The notes beneath the pieces were generated by a model. The model was not told the origin of the DNA, did no database searches, and was given only the letters and a program-made list of their open reading frames with translations. Both the position numbers and the translations under genes were made by a program. From the NCBI GenBank assembly GCA_031286245.1, contig JAITUO010000127.1, forward strand, positions 1 through 32,097: 32,097 bases of DNA, in the 5' to 3' direction. This DNA comes from Coriobacteriales bacterium (GTDB lineage Bacteria; Actinomycetota; Coriobacteriia; Coriobacteriales; UBA8131). Below, piece by piece: positions 24,264-32,005 of this stretch (positions are counted from its first letter, which is position 1; each line of letters begins with the position of its first letter).

Positions 24264-25101
24264 AGTAACCGCTGTCACCAAGAGGTTCGGTCGGACAACA
24301 GCAATCGATCGTCTCTCATTGGAGATTTTAGAGCAAGGAATCTATAGCCTGCTTGGCAGGAATGGAGCCGGTAAAACAACTTTAATGAAGCTTATCGCAG
24401 GACATATCGCTGCCTCCAGCGGAATAATCACTGTCGATGGTAAGACTGTGTCTACCAGCCGGATGCCAGAGAGTGTTAGTTTCATTGAAAGCGGTTCAAT
24501 TCAGTTCAACATGAGTGTATCAGCCTTGATTAATGCTGCGGCAGAGTTGTCCTACGGATTCGACCTGGATTTTGCCCTGGAGATGGTAAACCGGTTTGAT
24601 CTGGATATGAGCAAGAAGTTCAAGCAACTGTCGTTTGGTATGAAAACCATGCTGACCACCATCATTACCTTGGCTAACAACTCAAGTGTCATCCTGCTCG
24701 ATGAACCGACTTTAGGGTTTGATGCAATTCTGCGCAATGATTTCAATACCCTTTTACTTGAGAGTTACCATAAAAACCCCCGAATCCTGATTGTCTCCAC
24801 ACATCTTATTGATGAAATAGCCAAAGTAACAGAACGTCTGATCATCATCGATAAAGGCCGAATTCTTATAGAAGCTGGCATCAATGACATCGACGAAAGG
24901 GCATATGTGTTGTCCGGACAGACCAAGCATGTCTTGCCATTACTTGACGGGTTGAACTGCATCGCTAAGACATCTGCTGGAAATATGATGGCAGCTTGTA
25001 TTTTCGACGAAAGAATCGTACCACCCGATTACGTGACAATAGAACGAATCGGCTTGCAAGATTTCTTTATAAATATCGTGGGAGGAAAAAGCAATGTATA
25101 A
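24256..25101 (+). CDS. ABC transporter ATPase of the GntR operon
   Basis: A 281-residue ATPase started at ATG 24256, behind GGGAG and overlapping the regulator gene by 8 bp; an open frame 33 bp earlier has no ribosome binding site. It shows VTKRFGRTTAIDRL, Walker A GRNGAGKTT, signature LSFGMKTM (LSGGQ is degenerate as LSFGM, common in the YtrB/EcsA-like group), Walker B VILLDEPTLGFD and the switch histidine in STHLIDE. The C-terminal ~70 residues form the usual extra domain. It works with the six-helix protein that follows; the pair probably pumps or senses an envelope-active compound, as inferred from YtrA-type operons. Confidence 0.88.
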   Translation: MIKVTAVTKRFGRTTAIDRLSLEILEQGIYSLLGRNGAGKTTLMKLIAGHIAASSGIITVDGKTVSTSRMPESVSFIESGSIQFNMSVSALINAAAELSYGFDLDFALEMVNRFDLDMSKKFKQLSFGMKTMLTTIITLANNSSVILLDEPTLGFDAILRNDFNTLLLESYHKNPRILIVSTHLIDEIAKVTERLIIIDKGRILIEAGINDIDERAYVLSGQTKHVLPLLDGLNCIAKTSAGNMMAACIFDERIVPPDYVTIERIGLQDFFINIVGGKSNV

Positions 25102-25849
25102 GAAGATCTGGGCGATTGTAAAAATCAACTTTCAGAATTTGAAGATTCCTTATTTCGTGACCGGTCTGGTTTGTTTGGGTTTGTTTATTGAAAGTATTGT
25201 TTATACGATTATCGCTGCAGTCAGTGGACATGCTGGTAATCAAATGCAAACCAGTGCTGGGAATTATTTCTGGCTGTTGATGATCTTGGCTGCGATTTTC
25301 ATACCTACCAGGAATTTTCGTAGAATAGCCAATCTCGGCGGCAAGCGGATCCATTTCTTCTGGGGCAGCTTGGCCAGTTATGTATTACTCGCTCTGGCAG
25401 CGACTTGTGCTAATACATTGTTCTTTTATACATATGAACAATTCTTATTCTCTACCGGATACTTTGCCGGCTATGACGCGTTCGTCCAAAACCCTGCACT
25501 GATGGATACTCGAATAATTGTGGTTAACCTGATTGAACTCTTTGGCTGGAGCAAAAACGGGGTACTTTTTGTAGTTGTTCAGCAGTTTGTTTTTCTTTTA
25601 CTCCTGGCTGTTGTCGTCCACACCATTACTTCAATGCAAGACAAATGGTATGGCTGGGCTGTGGATTTATACATCGCCACAATACTTAGTACTTTTATCC
25701 CAATTGCTTCGTTACGGGTATGGTTGCTGGGCTTTTTTAACCTGATCATCTTTATTGGTAACCCACTGATCCAGATTTCGTTCTGTTTGTTGTTGGCACT
25801 TGTGATATACGTGATTAGTTGGCCGGTCATAATCCGAAAAGCTATTTAG
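25094..25849 (+). CDS. ABC-2-like membrane protein of the GntR operon
   Basis: A 251-residue membrane protein with about six helices, the first at YFVTGLVCLGLFIESIVY (residues 17-34) and the last at LLLALVIYVISWPVIIRKA. No motif beyond hydrophobicity ties it to a named permease, but it starts behind GGGAGGAAAAAGCA, overlaps the ATPase stop by 8 bp and is the last gene of the regulator-ATPase-permease set, so it should be the transmembrane half of the transporter. A hydrophilic loop after the second helix (PTRNFRRIANLGGKRIHFF) resembles the cytoplasmic coupling loop of ABC-2 permeases that lack signature residues. Confidence 0.75.
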   Translation: MYKKIWAIVKINFQNLKIPYFVTGLVCLGLFIESIVYTIIAAVSGHAGNQMQTSAGNYFWLLMILAAIFIPTRNFRRIANLGGKRIHFFWGSLASYVLLALAATCANTLFFYTYEQFLFSTGYFAGYDAFVQNPALMDTRIIVVNLIELFGWSKNGVLFVVVQQFVFLLLLAVVVHTITSMQDKWYGWAVDLYIATILSTFIPIASLRVWLLGFFNLIIFIGNPLIQISFCLLLALVIYVISWPVIIRKAI

Positions 25850-25948
25850 CAGTTTTCGTTTCGTGCTTCTGGGCTACCCCTTGGCGGCTGGCAATCAAGC
25901 TCCTCTTTTTCAGTGGTAAACTGGTTATAGACAACCGAGGAGGCTGAA

Positions 25949-26956
25949 ATGCAGACCGCTTTAATCTTAGAAATACTGGAAGTCGCTGAAAAAGCTGCCA
26001 TAGCTGCTGCCGCTTACAACGGGCGGGGAGATAAACACACCGCCGACCAAGTCGCTACCGAAGCAATGCGGGAGGCTTTTAATGCAATTAGCTTTGCTGG
26101 CCGTATTGTGATCGGAGAAGGTGAGCGTGATGAGGCACCGATGCTTTTCATCGGTGAGCAGGTCGGCTCTGGTTGGCTTGACTCCACTGAGCCAATCGAA
26201 CAGTATGACATCGCTGTAGACCCGCTTGAGGGCACCAATCTTTGTGCCTATAATCGCCCGAATGCTTTAACTACAATCGCAGTTGCTCCCCGGGGAACAC
26301 TGCTTTATGCTCCAGACACCTATATGTGGAAGCTGGCTGCCGGAGCTGCTGCAGCAGCTACTGCTGCAACTGGCGCATTACATATTGATAATCAACCATC
26401 TGACAATATCGCAGCAGTGGCTTCAGCGCTCGCCAAGCCAGTCTCTGAAGTCAACGTCTGTATTCTCAAACGTGACCGCCATAATGATCTGATCGCTGCT
26501 GTCAGAGCGACCGGCGCTCGGATCCGACTGATAGACGACGGCGATGTTTTTGGTGCGATTGCTACTGCAGTACCTGGCACCGGAATCGATCTCTACATGG
26601 GATCGGGCGGAGCTCCGGAAGGAGTCCTGGCTGCTACCGGCCTGAAAGCCATTGGAGGCTTCCTCATGGGACGTCTGGACTTCTCACTCGATAAAGATGG
26701 TGTGGAGAAGCGCCAGCGAGCAAAAACCTTGTCGCAAGTCGATCTGGATTCCCCATTACTAATGAATGACCTGGTGGGTACCGATGATGCTGTTTTCATC
26801 GCTTGTGGAGTCACTGATGGTGAAATGCTGGCTGGAGTACACATTGACACTTCCGGCAGTATCAGTACCAGCTCGGTGATAATGAATGCCGCTGATTCCA
26901 GTGTACGGTTCGTGCGAACTATCCGCCGCGGCAGCTCTGGTGTAATTGGGTTTTAG
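25949..26956 (+). CDS. glpX: Class II fructose-1,6-bisphosphatase
   Basis: Gluconeogenic enzyme that hydrolyses fructose 1,6-bisphosphate to fructose 6-phosphate. Family signatures are IGEGERDEAPML (55-66), VDPLEGTNL (90-98) with metal-binding Asp and Glu, and GSGGAPEGVLAATGLK. The 335 residues agree with GlpX enzymes of Bacillota and Actinomycetota. CGAGGAGG lies directly before the ATG. It is a single gene: an ABC gene precedes it and a tandem repeat plus a riboswitch follow. Ala-rich segments (AAAAAATAATG near 133) are a local peculiarity with no likely effect. Confidence 0.94.
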   Translation: MQTALILEILEVAEKAAIAAAAYNGRGDKHTADQVATEAMREAFNAISFAGRIVIGEGERDEAPMLFIGEQVGSGWLDSTEPIEQYDIAVDPLEGTNLCAYNRPNALTTIAVAPRGTLLYAPDTYMWKLAAGAAAAATAATGALHIDNQPSDNIAAVASALAKPVSEVNVCILKRDRHNDLIAAVRATGARIRLIDDGDVFGAIATAVPGTGIDLYMGSGGAPEGVLAATGLKAIGGFLMGRLDFSLDKDGVEKRQRAKTLSQVDLDSPLLMNDLVGTDDAVFIACGVTDGEMLAGVHIDTSGSISTSSVIMNAADSSVRFVRTIRRGSSGVIGF

Positions 26957-26995
26957 TCTTTTCACAGACTCCTGCACTGTCCGCCTCAACATAGC

Positions 26996-27068
26996 GCTCG
27001 CTGCCCCTCTTACCGCTCACTGCCCCTCTTACCGCTCACTACCCCTCTTACCGCTCACTACCCCTCTT
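26996..27068. repeat. 19-bp tandem repeat, nearly four copies
   Basis: Unit GCTCACTRCCCCTCTTACC at 26996-27014, 27015-27033 and 27034-27052, with a fourth, partly degraded copy from 27053. Copies differ at one or two positions. It lies between glpX and the riboswitch and has no coding potential I can see. Confidence 0.95.
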
Positions 27069-27105
27069 GCATTTGTATTTATGCTAGAGTAATCAAATAG
27101 ATTTT

Positions 27106-27190
27106 CCTTCGGGAGTCGTAGATACGGCTGAGAGGCGATTTTTTATCGCGACCGAAACAAGCGTTCCGGTAATGCGGGGCGGCAAAGGAG
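27106..27190 (+). ncRNA. Probable TPP riboswitch ahead of thiT
   Basis: The pyrimidine-sensing core GGCTGAGA is at 27126-27133, a small stem GGCGA...TCGC follows, then GACCGAAACAAG and GGTAATGC (27158-27165), the order of conserved blocks of thiamine pyrophosphate aptamers, though the usual GAACCTGAT is replaced. It ends next to the ribosome binding site AAAGGAG, so control of translation is plausible. The two genes behind it take up thiamine and pyrophosphorylate it, which supports the call. Confidence 0.65.
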
Positions 27191-27195
27191 AGGCC

Positions 27196-27792
27196 ATGCA
27201 ACATCAACACATCCAAACCATAGTAGAAACAGCACTTTGTGTAGCGCTGGCGGTTGTCTTGAACTTCATTGCCATGCGATTGCCGATCAATGTAGCTGGT
27301 GGATCGATATCTATGACCATGCTGCCAATTGCTATTCTGGCCCTGCGTCGCGGTTGCATTGCTGGTGGAGCAGCCGGTACTTTGTTTGGGCTGCTTGATT
27401 TGTTAATAGAACCATTTATTCTGGTTCCAGCCCAGGTGCTATTGGACTACCCTGTGCCGTACCTGCTCTTCGGCATGGCGGTCGGAGGCTTCAGCAAACT
27501 GTATAAAAACCTCTCGATCATGCCCCCGGATTCTACTTCAACCGATCAGCCTCGCCAGCTTGCCATACCTGCTCTGCTGCTGGTTGTTTCTCTGCTGACC
27601 GGCGGTGCCTTGAGGTATGTTTGCCATGTGTTTTCAGGTGTGCTGTTCTTTGCAGAGTATGCGGGCGGGCAAAATGTCTGGATTTACTCTTTGGTCTACA
27701 ATGTCAGTTATCTGGGGCCTTCTTTGTTAGCTTCCATACTCTGTGTGTTGATCCTGATGCCAATTCTGGATAAAGCAGTGCCTGTACGTTAA
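27196..27792 (+). CDS. thiT: Energy-coupled thiamine transporter S component
   Basis: Membrane substrate-binding subunit of an ECF transporter that imports thiamine with a shared ECF module encoded elsewhere. The 198-residue protein has about six helices and the family pattern: N-terminal LCVALAVVLNFI, GGSISMTMLPIAILALRRG, GTLFGLLDLLIEP and QVLLDYPVPYLLFG. I take ATG 27196, behind AAAGGAG; the upstream ATG at 27172 lies inside the riboswitch. A hydrophilic Ser/Thr/Gln-rich loop after the GFSKLY segment is a little longer than usual. It is followed 40 bp later by thiN, giving an uptake-and-activation pair under the riboswitch. Confidence 0.9.
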   Translation: MQHQHIQTIVETALCVALAVVLNFIAMRLPINVAGGSISMTMLPIAILALRRGCIAGGAAGTLFGLLDLLIEPFILVPAQVLLDYPVPYLLFGMAVGGFSKLYKNLSIMPPDSTSTDQPRQLAIPALLLVVSLLTGGALRYVCHVFSGVLFFAEYAGGQNVWIYSLVYNVSYLGPSLLASILCVLILMPILDKAVPVR

Positions 27793-27832
27793 TATCGGAA
27801 GTCTCAAACTTGCTGCATAGAAAGGACTTCAT

Positions 27833-28528
27833 GTGGATAAAACCGATACGCGGTTTGTGATGCTTGTCTCTGGTTCACCGGTTGGCGCCACTTCGGAACT
27901 GCTTTGGCAGCTTGCCGAAGGTATGAGCTTTATCGTAGCTGTCGATTCTGGTGCTGAATGGTGCTCAGCTGCTGGTTTGATACCGGATTTACTAGTCGGT
28001 GATATGGATTCAATAAGCCCAGCTGTCCGCGCCGCTTTTGCTGAGCAGGAAGTTGAAGAGATCGCACTTTCTCCTGAAAAAGACGCTTCGGATTTCGAAC
28101 TGGCATTAGAAGAGGTGCTCCGCCGTGGCTATACTGACCTGGTCGCAACTAATGTTTTAGGCGGTCGACTTGACCATGAACTGGCAGCACTCGGCAATTT
28201 AGCTACCTGCGGTGAACAAGGTCTGGCAATCACAGTAGTCGAACCTACCCAGACGCTGGTGTTTATGAACAACCCTGGTGTCCGACAGATGCTACGTCTC
28301 AATTATGGTGATGATATCAGTCCAGAAGACAGTCCGTTAGTCTCTCTCATTCCCTGGGGAGGCCCGGCTACTGTCAGTTTAACCGGTTTCCAATGGGAAT
28401 TGGATCATGCCGTTTTAAGTCCAGCTAAGTCTCTAGGAGTCTCAAATAAACTGGTGTCAGAGTCATCGCTGGTCGAATTACATCAGGGGTCGCTAATTAT
28501 TGTCGTCCAAGCCCCTGGACATAAGTAG
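27833..28528 (+). CDS. thiN: Thiamine pyrophosphokinase
   Basis: Transfers pyrophosphate from ATP to thiamine to make TPP. Conserved blocks are VAVDSGAEW (36-43), PDLLVGDMDSI (51-61), the KDASDFE motif (83-89) and GGRLDHELA (110-118), in correct order. The C-terminal beta domain ends with LHQGSLIIVV. The length of 231 is typical. It starts at GTG inside ATGTG behind AAAGGA; the overlapping ATG runs into a stop. Many Bacillota carry thiN beside rpe and rsgA; here it is instead paired with thiT. Confidence 0.92.
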   Translation: MDKTDTRFVMLVSGSPVGATSELLWQLAEGMSFIVAVDSGAEWCSAAGLIPDLLVGDMDSISPAVRAAFAEQEVEEIALSPEKDASDFELALEEVLRRGYTDLVATNVLGGRLDHELAALGNLATCGEQGLAITVVEPTQTLVFMNNPGVRQMLRLNYGDDISPEDSPLVSLIPWGGPATVSLTGFQWELDHAVLSPAKSLGVSNKLVSESSLVELHQGSLIIVVQAPGHK

Positions 28529-28548
28529 TTTGCAGGGCTTGATTGGCT

Positions 28549-28577
28549 GGAGCCAGGAGGCCTGGTTTTCTCCCCAC
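28549..28577 (+). terminator. Terminator between thiN and the convergent LuxR gene
   Basis: CCAGG (28553-28557) and CCTGG (28561-28565) form a tight stem with loop AGG, followed by TTTTC. GGAG before the stem can also pair with CTCC after the T tract, the same layout as the other TTTTCTCC elements of the window. Confidence 0.6.
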
Positions 28578-28581
28578 TTAG

Positions 28582-30243
28582 TTAGAACTCGACCAGATCG
28601 ATCAGTTCTTGTTGGGTGTGGACATCGAGTTTCAAGTAAATATGCTTGACATGGGCTTTGATCGTGTTGTATGAAACCATCAGTTCATTTTGGATAAACA
28701 CGCCTGACCTTCCCTTGGCTAAAAGCTTAAAGATTTCAGTTTGGCGTTTTGTCAGATTATGCTGTAAAGCAATGGTGTCACATTTTCGATCGAAGCTATC
28801 GATCTCGACTGGACTTTCCAGTCGGTGGCGCACGACTGGCTGATGATGCTCGATGACTTCGGCGATAGTTTTGTCGAAGCTGAAGTCGCGCAGGAAGATT
28901 ATCGTGTAAGCGACCAGGGTCAGTGTCAAACCTGCCACGATCAAGATCACAACCTGGTCATTGCTGGCCCAATAATGATTGGTAAAACGACCCAGGTTTG
29001 CTCCGCTGATGACTCCTACAACCAGGATCGCTGTGCCCCATGAAAAAGTTGAAATAGCATTGCGCCGGTTACGACGAGCCAGGGAGATCAACACGTAGTA
29101 ATTGAAGATCTCGAAGACTCCGATGCTGCAACTAAGCAGTCCATGGGTCACACTCAGCTTGATCACTTCATGGGCTGGAACCAGTAAAAACCCGGCAAGA
29201 GCAAACAAAAATGCAATGTTGAAGAGTCGATTCATACTCAACATAGAGCTGTTGATCATGACGACAATGAACAGGATTCCGACTGCTACCAGTCCCCACA
29301 CTGACTCTGTCGGGATGCCGTCGATTGCTCCGAAGGTCAGTATGAAACCATAGACGATCCGAAACAAAAAGAGGCAGATAAAGAGTTGATGCCCAAATGG
29401 CAGGTAGGAAGCTGGTTCGACGATCGAAGCTTCGATCGGCGAGACTCCCCCCTCGCTTTCAATCAGGGAAGCCTTGGCCAGTGGGTAGACAATCAAGGCT
29501 CCGATGATCAATGCGGAGGTGAAGATAAACAGTCGAATAACCGAATAACCAGCTGGAGCCAGATAGCGCATCTGGAATATCACTAGCTCAGCAGCAACTA
29601 TACAGATCAGAGTTCTTTTTGGAGACTGGCTGATCAGGCCCAGTCCAGTTACTACCATTGAGATGCCCATTCCTGATGTCAGCAGACAGGCTCCGATTCC
29701 CAAAACTATGACATTGCCAATGAAATCGCCAATGAATACCAGCATAACTCCTATGATCGTGCCGAAGAGTAAACCTGCTACTAACCAAATGCCATGTAGT
29801 TGCCTGGCTCTTCGAATGGAGAGCAAAGCGATCAGGATTAGGACTACTCCACTCGCTGCTGTACAGACTTCTCTCATGTTGAAGAAGTATTTGTCATAAA
29901 GTGGGAAAACCATGCTGTTGATGCTCCAATTTGTAAAAAACAAAAGCAGCATCGAGATCAAGCAGAGCACAAATGAGAGCAGGCTGTTGTTACTGATTTT
30001 GTTCGGAAGATTGTTCTTGGTCATCAGCGGCTGGTCATTGTTACTAGCTACTGTAGATGATCGGCTGTTGTTACTGGCCTGTGTCTTCGACAGGTTGTTG
30101 CGCCTTTCTGTCATCAATGAGAATAGGCCATCCAGACTGTTTCCCAGTCTGACTGTCAGTACCTCTGGCCCTACTCTTTGAGTGCCACCCGGTATTCTCC
30201 TCAAAAAGGGGATGACACAATGATCACCTCTCTTGAAAAGCAA
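28582..30243 (-). CDS. Membrane-embedded LuxR-family transcriptional regulator
   Basis: A regulator with about 12 membrane helices (roughly residues 85-460) and a C-terminal LuxR-type helix-turn-helix (about 497-553: LTKRQTEIFKLLAKG, FIQNELMVSYNTIKAHVKHI, LDVHTQQELIDLVE). The membrane part presumably senses a small molecule or membrane state and controls nearby genes. Such proteins are abundant in Coriobacteriia and some Clostridia, often beside catabolic genes. The frame starts at TTG 30243, but the first 80 residues are hydrophilic and Asn/Ser-rich. ATG codons at 30114 and 30024 are alternative starts; none has a good ribosome binding site. It is divergent from the corrinoid methyltransferase operon, its most likely target. 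Confidence 0.88.
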   Translation of the reverse strand: MLFKRGDHCVIPFLRRIPGGTQRVGPEVLTVRLGNSLDGLFSLMTERRNNLSKTQASNNSRSSTVASNNDQPLMTKNNLPNKISNNSLLSFVLCLISMLLLFFTNWSINSMVFPLYDKYFFNMREVCTAASGVVLILIALLSIRRARQLHGIWLVAGLLFGTIIGVMLVFIGDFIGNVIVLGIGACLLTSGMGISMVVTGLGLISQSPKRTLICIVAAELVIFQMRYLAPAGYSVIRLFIFTSALIIGALIVYPLAKASLIESEGGVSPIEASIVEPASYLPFGHQLFICLFLFRIVYGFILTFGAIDGIPTESVWGLVAVGILFIVVMINSSMLSMNRLFNIAFLFALAGFLLVPAHEVIKLSVTHGLLSCSIGVFEIFNYYVLISLARRNRRNAISTFSWGTAILVVGVISGANLGRFTNHYWASNDQVVILIVAGLTLTLVAYTIIFLRDFSFDKTIAEVIEHHQPVVRHRLESPVEIDSFDRKCDTIALQHNLTKRQTEIFKLLAKGRSGVFIQNELMVSYNTIKAHVKHIYLKLDVHTQQELIDLVEF

Positions 30244-30517
30244 ATCACCACACTTCCAGTGTAATTCCTTTTTACACTATTGAAAGGCATCTGTCTATTA
30301 ATTCCCTGCTTCATTTGCAGTTACTTTTTTTGATTGAGGGTTATCTAACGTGGAATACTACCCAATCTGGGTGATGCCAAGACAGGTAGTTTCTTTTAGT
30401 ATGCTCGGCAGGCATAGGGATGAAGGGGAAGTAGGAGGGTCATTCATCCCTATCCCTGTAGGTGGTTGAGCAAAGAGGTGGCTTTAAGAATCAGCACCTC
30501 TCAAACATCAGCTTATC

Positions 30518-30578
30518 TGTCAAGGCTGAACCTGAGGCTTGATTCATTTGTCAAGGCTGACCCGAAGCCTGATTCATC
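30518..30578. repeat. Imperfect 30-bp tandem repeat
   Basis: TGTCAAGGCTGA begins both copies; both end GATTCAT. Between these the copies differ by one extra A and three transitions. Confidence 0.85.
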
Positions 30579-30580
30579 CT

Positions 30581-30655
30581 GAAGCCCTTTAGACAGTCGC
30601 CCGCCTTAAGGGCTTCGCATAACTCAGACGCCGCCCGCGTTACCCGGGCGGCGTC
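30581..30655. other. Two consecutive strong hairpins, possible structured RNA
   Basis: GAAGCCCTT (30581-30589) pairs with AAGGGCTTC (30608-30616). Ten bases later GACGCCGCCCG (30627-30637) pairs with CGGGCGGCGTC (30645-30655) around a 7-base loop. No T tract follows on either strand, so simple termination is unlikely. The stems are far richer in G+C than the surroundings. Confidence 0.6.
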
Positions 30656-30681
30656 GCCTAAGCACTGTTTCATGATATGTA

Positions 30682-30716
30682 GAGTACCTGCCTGAGAAGT
30701 AGCAGGTTTCTCCACA
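30682..30716 (+). repeat. Intergenic hairpin of the TTTTCTCCACA type
   Basis: GAGTACCTGC (30682-30691) pairs with GCAGGTTTCTC (30702-30712), followed by CACA. Same layout as at 23731-23770 and 28549-28577. Confidence 0.55.
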
Positions 30717-30770
30717 TATGCACAATATAGGCTTAGGATAATACTATTTGACGTGCAAGATGGAGAAAGG

Positions 30771-30800
30771 TTCACGAAAAGCAGCCATATTGTTTATACT
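30771..30800 (+). promoter_or_regulatory. Promoter of the corrinoid methyltransferase operon
   Basis: TTCACG (30771-30776), 18-bp spacer, TATACT (30795-30800), about 60 bp before the start codon. The imperfect -35 fits an activated promoter. Confidence 0.5.
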
Positions 30801-30859
30801 GACGCATTTAGAGGTGTTTGCGTTGATATCAAGGTTCAAAATCCATTAAGGAGGTAGTA

Positions 30860-31975
30860 ATGGACACAAAAGCACTGGCTGATCAACGTTTGGATCGCCT
30901 GATGAAAGCTGTTAGGCATGAAAAACCTGATCGCACACCGTTCATGGTGAACGGGAGTATCGCTTTTCTGAGGTATGTGGGATCAGAAAAGACCATTGCT
31001 GATTATGTTAACGATCCGATTGCAGCAGCAAAGGAAATACTGCCGGGCATCGCCAAGTTAGAGAATCTCGACATGGCAGATGGTATTGGTATGTGGCCGG
31101 GTACGATGGGGATGATTTGGTTCTGCAAAGTCAAGCTACCGGGGCGTGAGTTGGGTGTGAATGATCTTTGGCAGCTCGATGAGAAAGCCTTCATGACAAG
31201 AGACGATTATGATCAGATTCTGAATAACGGATGGGACTGGTATTTCAACGATGTTGTTTTCAATCGGCTTGGTTATACCATGGAGCAGCTGGAGTTCGGT
31301 GGTAAGGTCGGAATGGAAGTCGGCCAACTGACGGCTGAGGCAGGGTATCCAAATTGGGGAGCCGGTATCATGTACCAGAGCGTCATTGACAAGTTGACTT
31401 CTGGCCGCGGAACCGTTGGTTTCTTCCGAGATATCCGTGAAATCCCCGACAAGTTGAAAGCCGTCATCGAAGCGATGCTAGAGTCCGAACTGGGCAAATT
31501 AAAGCTGTCATTAAAAACCGCCAAACCTGGCTTGGTCGGTATGGTGACCCCAGCCATCCGCTGTACTTGCGACTATGTCTCTGAGGCAGTTTTTGAGGAG
31601 TTTGTCTGGCCAACGATGTACAAGGCGGCTGATCTGATGATTGAAGCCGGACTCCATGTCCTGTTCCATAATGATTCAAATTGGGATGATTTTCTGCATT
31701 TCTATACCCACTTCCCGCCTAGGACCTGTATTTATGATTCTGACGGCCAGACAGACATCTATAAGATCAAGGACATCTTGGGTGATCGGATGTGCCTGAC
31801 CGGTAATGTCTCTCCGTCACTTTTGACCTTGGGTACACCGGATCAGGTATATGACTTCTGCAGACAGCAGATTGAAGACATGGGTGATGCTTATATCATG
31901 AGCGGCTCCTGCTCACTACCGCCAAATACCTTGCCGGAAAACCTCGATGCGATGAACGCGGCCGTCGCCGGCTAA
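30860..31975 (+). CDS. Uroporphyrinogen decarboxylase-family (MtaA/MtbA-type) corrinoid methyltransferase
   Basis: A 371-residue TIM-barrel protein of the URO-D superfamily in its methyltransferase branch. It begins RLMKAVRHEKPDRTPF, the typical opening, and carries LFHNDSNWDDFL, CLTGNVSPSLLTLGTP and a C-terminal SGSCSLPPNTLPENLDAM; the His and Cys residues there are candidates for the catalytic zinc. These enzymes move a methyl group between a corrinoid protein and a thiol, folate or methylated substrate. True heme-pathway HemE is unlikely, since the next gene encodes a corrinoid protein and no heme gene is near. A very strong TTAAGGAGGT precedes the ATG. The methyl donor cannot be told from sequence. 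Confidence 0.85.
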   Translation: MDTKALADQRLDRLMKAVRHEKPDRTPFMVNGSIAFLRYVGSEKTIADYVNDPIAAAKEILPGIAKLENLDMADGIGMWPGTMGMIWFCKVKLPGRELGVNDLWQLDEKAFMTRDDYDQILNNGWDWYFNDVVFNRLGYTMEQLEFGGKVGMEVGQLTAEAGYPNWGAGIMYQSVIDKLTSGRGTVGFFRDIREIPDKLKAVIEAMLESELGKLKLSLKTAKPGLVGMVTPAIRCTCDYVSEAVFEEFVWPTMYKAADLMIEAGLHVLFHNDSNWDDFLHFYTHFPPRTCIYDSDGQTDIYKIKDILGDRMCLTGNVSPSLLTLGTPDQVYDFCRQQIEDMGDAYIMSGSCSLPPNTLPENLDAMNAAVAG

Positions 31976-32005
31976 TCGCTTTAATAGCTAGATTGGAGAT
32001 ATGAA

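Larger units (their letters stand above)
30244..30859. other. Structured 0.6-kb divergent intergenic region
   Basis: No convincing gene. In order it holds a hairpin with 11-bp arms (ATAGGGATGAA 30414-30424, complement 30443-30453), an imperfect 30-bp direct repeat (30518-30548 and 30549-30578), two further hairpins, a TTTCTCCACA hairpin and a promoter toward the methyltransferase. A minus-strand ORF at 30551-30775 lies across these hairpins and looks like a by-product of them. Confidence 0.6.

Noticed and set aside
26996..27071. CRISPR array
   Set aside because: The 19-bp units are directly adjacent with no spacers, and no cas gene is present.
30620..30700. Cobalamin riboswitch ahead of the corrinoid methyltransferase
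   Set aside because: GCCGCCCGCG and TACCTGCC recall parts of the B12 aptamer, but the ACTGT core and the AGTCAGGA start of the B12 box are missing and the blocks are in poor register.
30551..30775. Minus-strand 74-codon ORF between the LuxR and methyltransferase genes
   Set aside because: It runs through the hairpins and repeat, shows no family motif, and lacks a ribosome binding site.
30860..31975. HemE uroporphyrinogen decarboxylase of heme synthesis
   Set aside because: A corrinoid protein gene follows in the same operon, the C terminus has the methyltransferase-type SCSLPPNTLPENL pattern, and there are no heme genes nearby.
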